In this document: positions 7,502 to 14,449 of the stretch, piece after piece | Layout: the number at the start of each line of letters is the position of its first letter | Numbering within the stretch: position 1 is the first letter of the stretch | NCBI GenBank assembly: GCA_002403785.1 | Contig: DHIM01000379.1 | Coordinates: forward strand, 11,274-31,372 | DNA length: 20,099 bases | Origin: Clostridium sp. UBA4746 | Lineage (GTDB): Bacteria > Bacillota > Clostridia > Clostridiales > Clostridiaceae | Reading direction: 5' to 3' | Notes under the pieces: generated by a model | The model's input: only the letters and a program-made list of their open reading frames with translations | The model's database searches: none | Told to the model about the DNA's origin: nothing | Translations under genes and position numbers: made by a program

Positions 7502-8737
7502 ATGAAGGCAGTAAATGCTGCAGATACGTCATTTATAATTTTTGCGACAGCATTAGTAATGTTAATGACACCGGGATTAGCATTGTTTTATGGAGGAATG
7601 GTAAGAAGAAAAAATGTACTTAGTACTACAGTGCATAGTTATGCGGCAATGGCAATTGTATCAATTCAATGGGTTCTAATAGGGTATACATTATGTTTCG
7701 GAAAAGATTTTGCTGGATTTATTGGTAATTTTCAATTTATTGGATTGCAAGGTGTAGGATTTCTTCCAAACACTAATTATGCAGCTACGATTCCACAATC
7801 AGTATTTATGTTATTTCAGCTTATGTTTGCAATAATTACCCCTGCTATAATTTCAGGAGCAATTGCTGAGCGAATGAAGTTTTTTGCATTTTCGGTATTC
7901 ATTTTACTATGGTCAATATTAGTTTATGATCCAATTGCACACTGGGTATGGGGTGCTGGCGGATGGCTTAGAAATTTAGGAGTATTAGATTTTGCAGGTG
8001 GGTATGTTGTTGAAATAAGTTCGGGTATATCAGCACTCGTTGCAGCATTCGTAATAGGGAAGAGAAAAAAACTAAAAACAATTACTCCTCATAATCTTCC
8101 TATGACAATGTTAGGCGCTGGAATTTTGTGGTTTGGATGGTTTGGATTTAATGCTGGGAGTGCACTAGCATTAAATAGTGTAGCATTAAATGCATTTATT
8201 ACAACTAATACATCTGCTGCTGCTGGTATTATAGCTTGGAGTATATGCGAGGTAGTTGCTAGAGGAAAAGTTACGTCACTCGGTATTGCAAGCGGTATGG
8301 TTGCAGGACTTGTAGCTATAACCCCAGGCGCAGGTTTTGTAAGTCCTTTGGCATCAATATTAATAGGCGGAATTGGAGGCGTGTTTAGTTTCTTTAGCGT
8401 AACGGTAGTTAAACAAAAATTAGGATATGATGATTCATTAGATGCTTTTGGGTGTCATGGAATTGGAGGGATTTGGGGAGGAATAGCTACTGGCGTTTTT
8501 GCTTCAAAGGCTATAAATTCTGCTGGCGCAAATGGATTAATATATGGTAATATTAAATTAGTAGGAATTCAACTGATAGCAATTGTAGCAACTATTGCAT
8601 ACTCAGCAATAATGACCTTTATTATATTAAAAGTAATAAGTAAATTTATGGTTTTAAGAGTAACAAGTGAAGAAGAAATGGATGGATTAGATGTTTCTTT
8701 ACATGGTGAAGAGGCTTATGGTGGGATAGATATTTAA
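7502..8737 (+). CDS. amtB: Ammonium channel AmtB, copy B (Glu in place of first pore histidine)
   Basis: This second Amt protein has the same length (411 residues) as copy A and aligns to it without gaps. It keeps FYGGMVRRKNVLST, DPIAHWVWG, WFGWFGFNAGS, the gate phenylalanines and the second pore histidine (His319). The first pore histidine is replaced by Glu171: the codons read GTT GTT GAA in GGYVVEISSG, where copy A has GTT GTT CAT. In yeast, Mep1 and Mep3 naturally carry glutamate at this position and differ in transport from Mep2, which has histidine. The paralogue is thus probably a functional transporter with altered conductance or substrate handling, not a broken copy, since the rest of the pore is intact. 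The start is ATG after GGAGG. It is paired with the second PII gene 51 bases downstream. Confidence 0.94.
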   Translation: MKAVNAADTSFIIFATALVMLMTPGLALFYGGMVRRKNVLSTTVHSYAAMAIVSIQWVLIGYTLCFGKDFAGFIGNFQFIGLQGVGFLPNTNYAATIPQSVFMLFQLMFAIITPAIISGAIAERMKFFAFSVFILLWSILVYDPIAHWVWGAGGWLRNLGVLDFAGGYVVEISSGISALVAAFVIGKRKKLKTITPHNLPMTMLGAGILWFGWFGFNAGSALALNSVALNAFITTNTSAAAGIIAWSICEVVARGKVTSLGIASGMVAGLVAITPGAGFVSPLASILIGGIGGVFSFFSVTVVKQKLGYDDSLDAFGCHGIGGIWGGIATGVFASKAINSAGANGLIYGNIKLVGIQLIAIVATIAYSAIMTFIILKVISKFMVLRVTSEEEMDGLDVSLHGEEAYGGIDI

Positions 8738-8788
8738 CTCACTAAGGTAATTATCTCGAATAAATATAAAATAGAAGGGGGTACAAGT

Positions 8789-9151
8789 ATGGACGAAAAA
8801 TTTTCAAAGATAGAGATTATTACTTCTTCAAGTAGATTTGAGGAATTGAAGGAAGCTCTAAATGCAATTGGTATTAGCGGTATGACAGTATCTAACGTTT
8901 TAGGATGTGGAATGCAAAAGGGGCATAAAGAATTTTATCGTGGTTTAGCTTTAGACATTAATCTTCTACCTAAAATAAAAGTAGAAGTAGTGGTTTGTGA
9001 TATTCCTTCGGACTTGGTTGTAGAAACTGCAAAGAGAGTACTGCATACAGGGAAAATGGGTGATGGGAAAATATTTGTTTATGATGTAAAAAATATTATC
9101 AGAATTAGCAATGGTGCTGAAGGTCGAGATGCCCTTCGTTATGATAAATAA
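8789..9151 (+). CDS. glnB: PII signal protein (GlnB/GlnK family), copy B
   Basis: This 120-residue PII protein is nearly identical to the copy A product; differences are scattered and conservative (for example Ile42 to Met, and Val to Ser within CDIP-V/S-D). It retains the B-loop TGKMGDGKIFVYDV and the T-loop EFYRGLALDINL, again with leucine where enterobacterial PII has the modified tyrosine. The start is ATG at 8789 after AGGGGG. It lies downstream of the Glu-type channel and upstream of a strong terminator. The two PII proteins are similar enough that they could form mixed trimers and act on either channel. Confidence 0.93.
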   Translation: MDEKFSKIEIITSSSRFEELKEALNAIGISGMTVSNVLGCGMQKGHKEFYRGLALDINLLPKIKVEVVVCDIPSDLVVETAKRVLHTGKMGDGKIFVYDVKNIIRISNGAEGRDALRYDK

Positions 9152-9172
9152 TTGCATTTAAAATTCAATAGT

Positions 9173-9210
9173 AATAGACCAACTTATTTTATTAGTTGGT
9201 CTATTTTTTT
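9173..9210 (+). terminator. Terminator of amtB-glnB copy B
   Basis: AATAGACCAACT pairs with AGTTGGTCTATT (9173-9204), followed by a run of T. It is the counterpart of the copy A terminator with a longer loop. Confidence 0.9.
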
Positions 9211-9302
9211 ATATAAATAAAGGGACTTATTTGTTATTTGTTGTTATAATTTTAGTAATGCTTAATTGAATAATAATTTAGATCATAAGGAGAATTAAAA
9301 TT

Positions 9303-10199
9303 ATGAAATTTGTTTCGTATATAAATAATAGTGAAGAAAGCTTAGGAATAGTAAGTGAGGAAAGGGTCATACTTTTAAATGAAATCCTTAATGTTATAGG
9401 AGAAAATAATGTTAGTTCAATGACTGAACTAATAGAAAAATTTGATGAAAATAAAATAGAAAAAATAGAGAAAGCTATTAAAAATAATGAATTTAATTAT
9501 GTTTTATTAAATTCAGTTAAATTACTCGCTCCGATACCAAATCCTAAAAGAAATATATTTTGTCTTGGTAAAAATTATGTAGACCATGTGAAAGAAATTA
9601 AGATGACTAAAATAACAGACACAGGAATACCTGAGTTTCCCATATATTTTACTAAGGTTGCATCTCCTGCAATTGGAAGTGAAGAAAATATTAAATTTTC
9701 TAATGATGTTACGACTCAAGTGGACTATGAAGTGGAGCTAGCTATAGTAATTGGTAAAGAAGGGTTTAATATTAAACCTGAGAAAGCAGAAGAATATATC
9801 TTTGGATACACAATTATAAACGACGTTTCAGCTAGAGATTTGCAGGGAAAACATACACAATGGTTTAAAGGAAAAAGTTTAGATACATTTTGTCCTATGG
9901 GACCTTGTATAGTACATAAAAACGAAATTCCCTTACCAATGGAGTTAAATATTAAGTGTAGTATTAATGGTGAGTTAAGACAGAATTCAAATACTAAAAA
10001 TTTGATTTTTGATATACCGTATATTATTAGTGATTTGTCAAAGGGACTAACTTTAAAACCAGGTGATATAATTTCTACAGGAACTCCAAGCGCTGTTGGT
10101 ATGGGATTTCAGCCACCTAAGGTATTAAAAAATGGAGATGTTGTGGAATGCTATATTGAAAATATAGGAGAATTAGTTAATGAAGTTATTGTTATTTAG
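9303..10199 (+). CDS. Fumarylacetoacetate hydrolase (FAH) family protein
   Basis: This 298-residue cytoplasmic enzyme belongs to the FAH superfamily, metal-dependent enzymes that cleave, decarboxylate or hydrate 2-keto acids and acylpyruvates. An N-terminal domain of about 75 residues (starting MKFVSYINNSEESLGIV) precedes the catalytic beta-roll. NIFCLGKNYVDHVKE is the conserved entry motif, and the metal-binding carboxylates are Glu143 and Glu145 in DYEVELA and Asp174 in NDVSARDLQ. KGKSLDTFCPMGPCIV and PGDIISTGTPSAVGMG complete the active site. The start is ATG at 9303 after AAGGAG. It stands alone between the PII terminator and the two-component genes, so context gives no substrate. Family members include oxaloacetate decarboxylases and acylpyruvases. 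Confidence 0.88.
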   Translation: MKFVSYINNSEESLGIVSEERVILLNEILNVIGENNVSSMTELIEKFDENKIEKIEKAIKNNEFNYVLLNSVKLLAPIPNPKRNIFCLGKNYVDHVKEIKMTKITDTGIPEFPIYFTKVASPAIGSEENIKFSNDVTTQVDYEVELAIVIGKEGFNIKPEKAEEYIFGYTIINDVSARDLQGKHTQWFKGKSLDTFCPMGPCIVHKNEIPLPMELNIKCSINGELRQNSNTKNLIFDIPYIISDLSKGLTLKPGDIISTGTPSAVGMGFQPPKVLKNGDVVECYIENIGELVNEVIVI

Positions 10200-10260
10200 C
10201 TATGGGTTAAATACAAGGGGCTATTTCTTCACTATTCTACTTTAAAGGGAAGGTGTTATA

Positions 10261-10941
10261 TTGAAAAAGTTTAAAATCCTATTAGTGGAAGATGAAAAGC
10301 TGATGTCAATGTTTGTTGAAATGGAATTAAGTCATGAAGGGTATGAAGTTGATGTAGCTTATAATGGACGAGAAGGTCTAGAAATAGCTGAGAAAGATGA
10401 GTATGATTTAGTACTTCTTGATATTATGATACCGGGACTTAATGGAATTGAGGTTTGCAGAAGACTTAGGCAGTCGTCGCAGGTACCTATAATTATGCTT
10501 ACGGCAAAAAGTGACATAGCAGACAAAGTTTTAGGACTAGATGTAGGAGCTAATGATTATCTCACAAAACCATTTGCAATAGAAGAACTATTAGCAAGAA
10601 TTAGAGTGTATAAAAGAAATAATATTATAAGCACTGACACTAAAAAAATCAAGGTTAAAGATATAGTTATGGATAATAAAGCTCATAATGTTATGAGGGG
10701 TGACAAGGAAATTGGACTTACAAAAAAGGAATACGACCTTTTGGAGATTTTGTTAATAAACAAAAATGTTGTGCTGACAAGATCTCAATTAATTGAGAAG
10801 GTGTGGGGTTACGAATATATAGGGGATACCAATGTAGTAGATGTGTTTATAAGATACTTACGAAGTAAAATTGATGATGGATTCGAAAATAAACTTATAA
10901 CCACTATAAGAGGGGTAGGATATGTTGTTAAAGGCGATTAA
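10261..10941 (+). CDS. OmpR/PhoB-family response regulator
   Basis: This 226-residue DNA-binding regulator has a receiver domain (about residues 1-120) and a winged-helix domain (about 130-225). Acidic residues Glu10-Asp11 bind the metal, Asp54 in LVLLDIMIPG accepts the phosphate, and the conserved lysine lies in DYLTKPF. The C-terminal part shows GLTKKEYDLLEIL and GYEYIGDTNVVDVFIRYLRSKI, the recognition region of OmpR-type domains, ending TIRGVGYVVKGD. The start is TTG at 10261, supported by the GGGAAGG site before it and by the family-typical opening KKFKILLVEDE. The kinase gene starts two bases after its stop. Target genes are not evident nearby. Confidence 0.93.
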   Translation: MKKFKILLVEDEKLMSMFVEMELSHEGYEVDVAYNGREGLEIAEKDEYDLVLLDIMIPGLNGIEVCRRLRQSSQVPIIMLTAKSDIADKVLGLDVGANDYLTKPFAIEELLARIRVYKRNNIISTDTKKIKVKDIVMDNKAHNVMRGDKEIGLTKKEYDLLEILLINKNVVLTRSQLIEKVWGYEYIGDTNVVDVFIRYLRSKIDDGFENKLITTIRGVGYVVKGD

Positions 10942-10943
10942 TT

Positions 10944-12317
10944 ATGAATTTTAAAATTATTAGAAGTGCAAAAATTTCTGTAAAATTAACTATAGTTTAT
11001 GCTGTAATGTTTTCATTAGTGTTACTTATTTTAAATGCCTCAATTTTATATGGAATAAAATATTATTTGTATACTCAAGCAAATAAACAAATAGAAGATG
11101 TTAAAATGATAGTTTTAAATATGGTTATGTCTCGAAATGAGCATGATTTATTAGGTAAAGAATTGATTTCAGAAGTTCCATCGAAACAAAGTGTATCCAT
11201 AAGAATATTACAAGAGAATGGAAATGTACTAAACAAATCAAGAGAATTTAATTATAATATTATAATTGAAGAACCTTTTGATAAAATAAGATATTTTAAA
11301 GAAAATGACAAACATTTAGTATATAAAAATTTAAAGATTGAAACTATAGAATATGGATTAGTCTATATTCAAGTAGTTAAGGATATGGATAACGAATATG
11401 ACTTTATGAAAATACTGTTTGTGTTAATGGCAATAGCTGATTTTATAGGTATGATTGTTTCGGTTATATTAGGATACAGTATAAGTAAAAAAATGTTAAA
11501 ACCTATTGACGAAATAACTAAAGCGGCTGATAATATTAGCATTAACAATTTGAAGGGAAGAATTGAGGTTGTCGGTCCTAATGATGAACTTAAAAGACTA
11601 GGCAACACTTTTAACACAATGATAGACAGACTTCAGGAAGCTTTTGATAGACAAATTCAGTTTGTTTCTGATGCGTCTCATGAGCTTAGAACGCCTATTG
11701 CAGTAATACAGGGCTATGCAAACCTAATTGACAGATGGGGTAAAGATGACAGAGATGCCTTAGAAAAGTCTATTAATGCTATTAAGCTCGAAACTAGTAA
11801 TATGGCAGATTTAGTTGAAAAACTATTGTTTATTGCTAAAGGTAATAGTGAAAATCAACAAATAGATAAAAAAGAATTTATGCTTAATGATCTTATTAGC
11901 GTAGTATTAAAAGAAAGTATCATTATAGATAATAGTCATGTAATATCAAGTAATAGAAATGATTTTGTTTGCATAGTTGCAGATCATAAAATGATAAAGC
12001 AGATGCTTAGGATATTAATTGATAATAGTATTAAATTTACACCGGAACAAGGGGGAATTGATATAAGTTCAGAAATTCAAAATAAAACGGTGAAAATAAC
12101 TGTTAGCGATAGTGGCATAGGTATACCAGCAGACGAAATCCAAAATATATTTGAAAGATTTTATACTGTAGATAAGTCCAGGTCCAAAGAAAAAAGTGGT
12201 ACCGGCCTTGGATTATCTATTGCTAAATTGATTGTGGATGTACATAATGGAACTATAAATGTAGAAAGCAAAGAAGGTATTGGAACAAAAATAACTGTTA
12301 TATTAAAGCTTAAGTAA
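10944..12317 (+). CDS. Membrane sensor histidine kinase
   Basis: This 457-residue sensor kinase would phosphorylate the response regulator encoded just before it. A first membrane helix (about residues 14-40) and a second (about 157-178) frame an extracellular loop of roughly 115 residues with no recognised ligand domain. A HAMP linker follows (KMLKPIDEITKAADNI). The phosphoacceptor is His246 in SDASHELRTPIAV. The ATPase domain has the N box DNSIKFTPEQGG, G1 DSGIGIPADE, the F box and G2 GTGLGLSIAKLI. All catalytic boxes are intact. The architecture resembles Firmicute ArlS/CssS-type kinases, but the signal cannot be inferred. Confidence 0.93.
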   Translation: MNFKIIRSAKISVKLTIVYAVMFSLVLLILNASILYGIKYYLYTQANKQIEDVKMIVLNMVMSRNEHDLLGKELISEVPSKQSVSIRILQENGNVLNKSREFNYNIIIEEPFDKIRYFKENDKHLVYKNLKIETIEYGLVYIQVVKDMDNEYDFMKILFVLMAIADFIGMIVSVILGYSISKKMLKPIDEITKAADNISINNLKGRIEVVGPNDELKRLGNTFNTMIDRLQEAFDRQIQFVSDASHELRTPIAVIQGYANLIDRWGKDDRDALEKSINAIKLETSNMADLVEKLLFIAKGNSENQQIDKKEFMLNDLISVVLKESIIIDNSHVISSNRNDFVCIVADHKMIKQMLRILIDNSIKFTPEQGGIDISSEIQNKTVKITVSDSGIGIPADEIQNIFERFYTVDKSRSKEKSGTGLGLSIAKLIVDVHNGTINVESKEGIGTKITVILKLK

Positions 12318-12339
12318 ATAGTGGTTTATAACCTTTGTA

Positions 12340-12516
12340 TTAATTAAATGAGGGTTAAATTTAACACAAATAAAAATTTTACTTTGTCTGTATTTGCTCA
12401 AATAGTAATCGTCATTCATGTAATCACCAAAAAAATAATTAGTTGAATATACTCCACTCAGAGCAAGTAAATCTCTGTTTAAAAAAACTGTGCTCTTTGT
12501 GATAGGCAATCTTCAT
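12340..12516 (-). pseudogene. Remnant of an esterase-family alpha/beta hydrolase gene
   Basis: On the minus strand an ATG at 12516, preceded by GGAG, begins MKIAYHKEHSFF, which resembles the opening of small clostridial esterase-family proteins. The frame then shifts to NRDLLALSGVYSTNYFFGDYMNDDYY, a block normally found well over 100 residues later in such proteins. Most of the gene, including the nucleophile-elbow serine region, has been deleted, and the frame degrades past about 12360. The end given is approximate. It follows the ATP-grasp remnant by a short gap, as though both once formed an operon. The family match is from pattern memory and should be taken as probable. Confidence 0.6.
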
Positions 12517-12531
12517 AAATAAACTCCTTCT

Positions 12532-13287
12532 CTATTTCTCTAACTGAATATAGCTTACAATTTCTTTTACTCTATCTAAATTATTGATCTGAATTGGAAA
12601 GCACTGTTTCCCATCGCTCTGCTAAATATATCTTCAATATCATCAAAATTAATAATTTCATATGAATAGGTTTGTAATATTTCTTTATGGTTGTGAACAT
12701 AATTTTTATGCCTTTTACGGCTTGATTACCCTGTATAATATTTACCCCAATAGGGGCCACCAACATTGTTGTTTACAACCATACTTGCCCATTTTTTATA
12801 AATATCAATGTCATAAGTGAAATTGATTGCATCAGTCATCCACGCAACTGGTGGTCTCATATTAACTTCTAGGGCGATTATTCTATCATCCTTTTTAGAA
12901 TTGAAAAACTCAATATGAAAAAAAATTCGCGTACATCAAAGGCTTTTAATACATTTCGGCCACTAGTTTTTACCTCAGGGTCTATTTTTTTAAAATAAAA
13001 ATAATATAAGTGATTATCAGTATTAACTACTTCCATAATACTTTGGTCGAATTCATGGCTAACTGCAAAAGCTATATTACCATATTTATCTACAAGTCCA
13101 TCATAGGTTAAGATGATTCCATCTACAAATTCCTCTATAATATAAGATATTATAATCTAAGTTTTTCGTTTAGAGAAGAAAAATCAACATCAACAATTCC
13201 CAGAACATTAGCCCCACATTTTTGTAACTGATAACAAAATTCGGTATTATTTTTTGGAAATTGTGGAGAGAAAAATATAAAATTCAA
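12532..13287 (-). pseudogene. Remnant of an ATP-grasp domain protein gene
   Basis: On the minus strand a ribosome binding site (GGGGTGG) precedes TTG at 13287 and a frame reading NFIFFSPQFPKNNTEFCYQL, followed by GANVLGIVDVDFSSLNEKL, the usual N-terminus of a clostridial ATP-grasp family. It stops after about 44 codons. A new frame then reads YYIEEFVDGIILTYDGLVDK and continues with the metal-binding block IIALEVNMRPPVAWMTDA, the C-terminal half of the ATP-grasp fold. Roughly 140 codons between the two blocks are missing, and further frameshifts occur near 12905, 12740 and 12600. The remnant ends in YIQLEK and a stop at 12532. The protein would be inactive. ATP-grasp enzymes join carboxylates to amines or thiols; the substrate of this family is not known to me. 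Confidence 0.75.
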
Positions 13288-13578
13288 ATATAACCACCCC
13301 TTTAGAATGTTTTATGATTGATTGCAATATGTCCTAAACAAAGTATATAGAAATAAATTATCATAATATAGCAAACATATATGAATACTAAAGTTACTAA
13401 TTATATTAACCGTATGTATTTATAATGTCAACATATTTTGTGTCGAAAAGTTTAAGGCATAACATTAGAATAAGGATGATGTTATGCCTTAATAAGAAAT
13501 TTAAAAATATGAATGAGTGCATTAATGTATATGTGAAATAGTCGAATTAATGTTAAATTGATTTTTATTATAAATAAC
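13288..13578. other. Gene-free stretch with a perfect 12-bp inverted repeat
   Basis: No gene is visible. At 13454-13490 AAGGCATAACAT and ATGTTATGCCTT form a perfect 12-base-pair inverted repeat around a 13-base spacer. No T tract follows in either direction, so it is not a standard terminator. It may be a decayed element end, a protein-binding dyad or a structured transcript. The remainder is AT-rich sequence between the decayed genes and the next promoter. Confidence 0.5.
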
Positions 13579-13607
13579 TTGCATATTTCAACAATACATA
13601 GTATTAT
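13579..13607 (+). promoter_or_regulatory. Promoter of the DUF2325 gene
   Basis: TTGCAT at 13579-13584, a 17-base spacer and TATTAT at 13602-13607. The transcript would carry a leader of about 110 bases. Confidence 0.6.
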
Positions 13608-13726
13608 AATAGGAATAGTAGGTTATAAGTGAACTTAGATTTTAAATTATTAAATATTTCAAAGAGAAAGGTGGTGAAAACCGTTGTAAGAACGTGGGGT
13701 TATAATTTTCTTTAACGGTGGGGGCT

Positions 13727-13999
13727 ATGAGTATATTAATTGTAGGTGGGGATAATATTGAAATAATAAATTGCAATCTTTGTAAAAATGGATATTGTGT
13801 TGCTAAACATATAAGTGGTAGGAAGAACAAACATAAGTGTATTTTAATTCCTAAAAATATTGATTTGATCTTAGTATTAACTGATTATGTTAGTCATGGG
13901 GTTTGTAACCATGTAAAAAAAGAGTCAAAAAGGCTTGGTATAAAGACTATATATTCAAAACGCGCATGGTCATGTGTCGAAAGTTCATTATTAGGATAA
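13727..13999 (+). CDS. Small DUF2325-family protein, cysteine-containing
   Basis: This 90-residue protein matches the DUF2325 pattern. It opens MSILIVGGDNIEIINCNL, like a short Rossmann strand-loop, has the middle block HISGRKNKHK, then IPKNIDLILVLTDYVSHGVCNHVKKESKRLGI, and ends with a KRAWSCVESSLLG tail. Cysteines occur in CNLCKNGYC near residues 17-24 and again in VCNHV and WSCVE, enough for a metal site. The start is ATG at 13727 after GGTGGGGG; the frame is open three codons further upstream but the binding site favours this start. Function is unknown. It lies directly upstream of the nitrogenase-like operon but has its own promoter, and the operon promoter follows it, so a shared role is only a suggestion. 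Confidence 0.75.
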   Translation: MSILIVGGDNIEIINCNLCKNGYCVAKHISGRKNKHKCILIPKNIDLILVLTDYVSHGVCNHVKKESKRLGIKTIYSKRAWSCVESSLLG

Positions 14000-14082
14000 A
14001 GAGAGTTTAAATATATAATATATTAGCTATGATTAGGCTTTTATTTAAGAATTTAACAATGGAAAATATTTAAAGTTTATTG

Positions 14083-14111
14083 TTGACATTTAAAAAAGTA
14101 GTAAGTATAAT
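14083..14111 (+). promoter_or_regulatory. Perfect consensus sigma-A promoter of the nitrogenase-like operon
   Basis: TTGACA at 14083-14088, a 17-base spacer and TATAAT at 14106-14111. All twelve hexamer bases match consensus. Transcription would begin about 40 bases before the riboswitch, so initiation is likely strong and constitutive, with control left to the riboswitch. Confidence 0.9.
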
Positions 14112-14159
14112 GAACCTCAAGCAATCAAAAATTGCAAAAATCAAAATTTAATAATTATT

Positions 14160-14264
14160 CTTATCTAGAGAAACTAAGGGAATGGCCCGATGAAGTTTCA
14201 GCAACCACATGGTTTTTGACATGCACGGTGCTAAGTCCATCAGAACGTTGTTCTGAAAGATGAG
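14160..14264 (+). ncRNA. SAM-I (S-box) riboswitch aptamer
   Basis: The P1 strand CTTATCT (14160-14166) pairs with AGATGAG (14258-14264). Between them are AGAG, GGGAATGGCCCGATGAAG, the conserved CAGCAACC, then GGTGCTAAGTCC (joining region and P3 side) and a P4 hairpin CAGAAC-gtt-GTTCTG ending in GAAAGATGAG. These are the signature blocks of the SAM-binding S-box leader. Relative to the common form (GGAGGGACTGGCCC...AAACCCGGCAACC) there are differences: AACTAAGGGAATGG and AAGTTTCAGCAACC. SAM binding would favour the terminator downstream and switch the operon off when methionine/SAM is plentiful. Confidence 0.93.
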
Positions 14265-14311
14265 TGAAAGTGCAATTAAAGTGAACAATTCCATGGGCTT
14301 TTATGCATTTT

Positions 14312-14346
14312 ATCCTCTTCTTTATTTAAAATGAAGGGGATTTTTT
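14312..14346 (+). terminator. Riboswitch-controlled terminator upstream of the NifB-like gene
   Basis: ATCCTCTTC (14312-14320) pairs with GAAGGGGAT (14333-14341), with one G-T pair, followed by six T. It lies 48 bases after the aptamer and before the first gene, the standard expression platform of a transcription-terminating S-box. Confidence 0.88.
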
Positions 14347-14371
14347 ATAAGAATTTTTAAGGAAGAAAAAT

Positions 14372-14407
14372 ATGACTTGGATTAAAGGACATGGATTACA
14401 AAGTTAA
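14372..14407 (+). CDS. Possible 11-codon leader peptide between riboswitch and marB
   Basis: ATG at 14372 with AAGGAAG before it opens a very short frame reading MTWIKGHGLQS and a stop. Its ACTTGG (14375-14380) can pair with CCAAGT (14413-14418), followed by TTTTT. It may be chance; nothing else supports translation. Confidence 0.2.
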   Translation: MTWIKGHGLQS

Positions 14408-14449
14408 AAGCGCCAAGTAGTTTTTGAAAATGATAAAGGAGGAAAGCCC

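Larger units (their letters stand above)
7252..9210 (+). repeat. Tandem duplication, copy B of the amtB-glnB cassette
   Basis: This is the second unit of the duplication that starts at 5259. Promoter, gene order, spacing and terminator stem are conserved, while codon third positions and the upstream region have diverged, so the duplication is not recent. The 338 bases between the first glnB stop and the second amtB hold only the terminator, this upstream region and the promoter. Confidence 0.85.

Noticed and set aside
9211..9302. Sigma-A promoter for the FAH-family gene
   Set aside because: TATAAT at 9245-9250 is good, but the -35 position (GGGACT) is poor, so it is not asserted.
12581..12766. 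A separate 61-residue minus-strand gene
   Set aside because: It is an out-of-frame stretch of the ATP-grasp remnant.
13454..13490. Intrinsic terminator
   Set aside because: Good stem but no T tract on either strand and no gene ending nearby.
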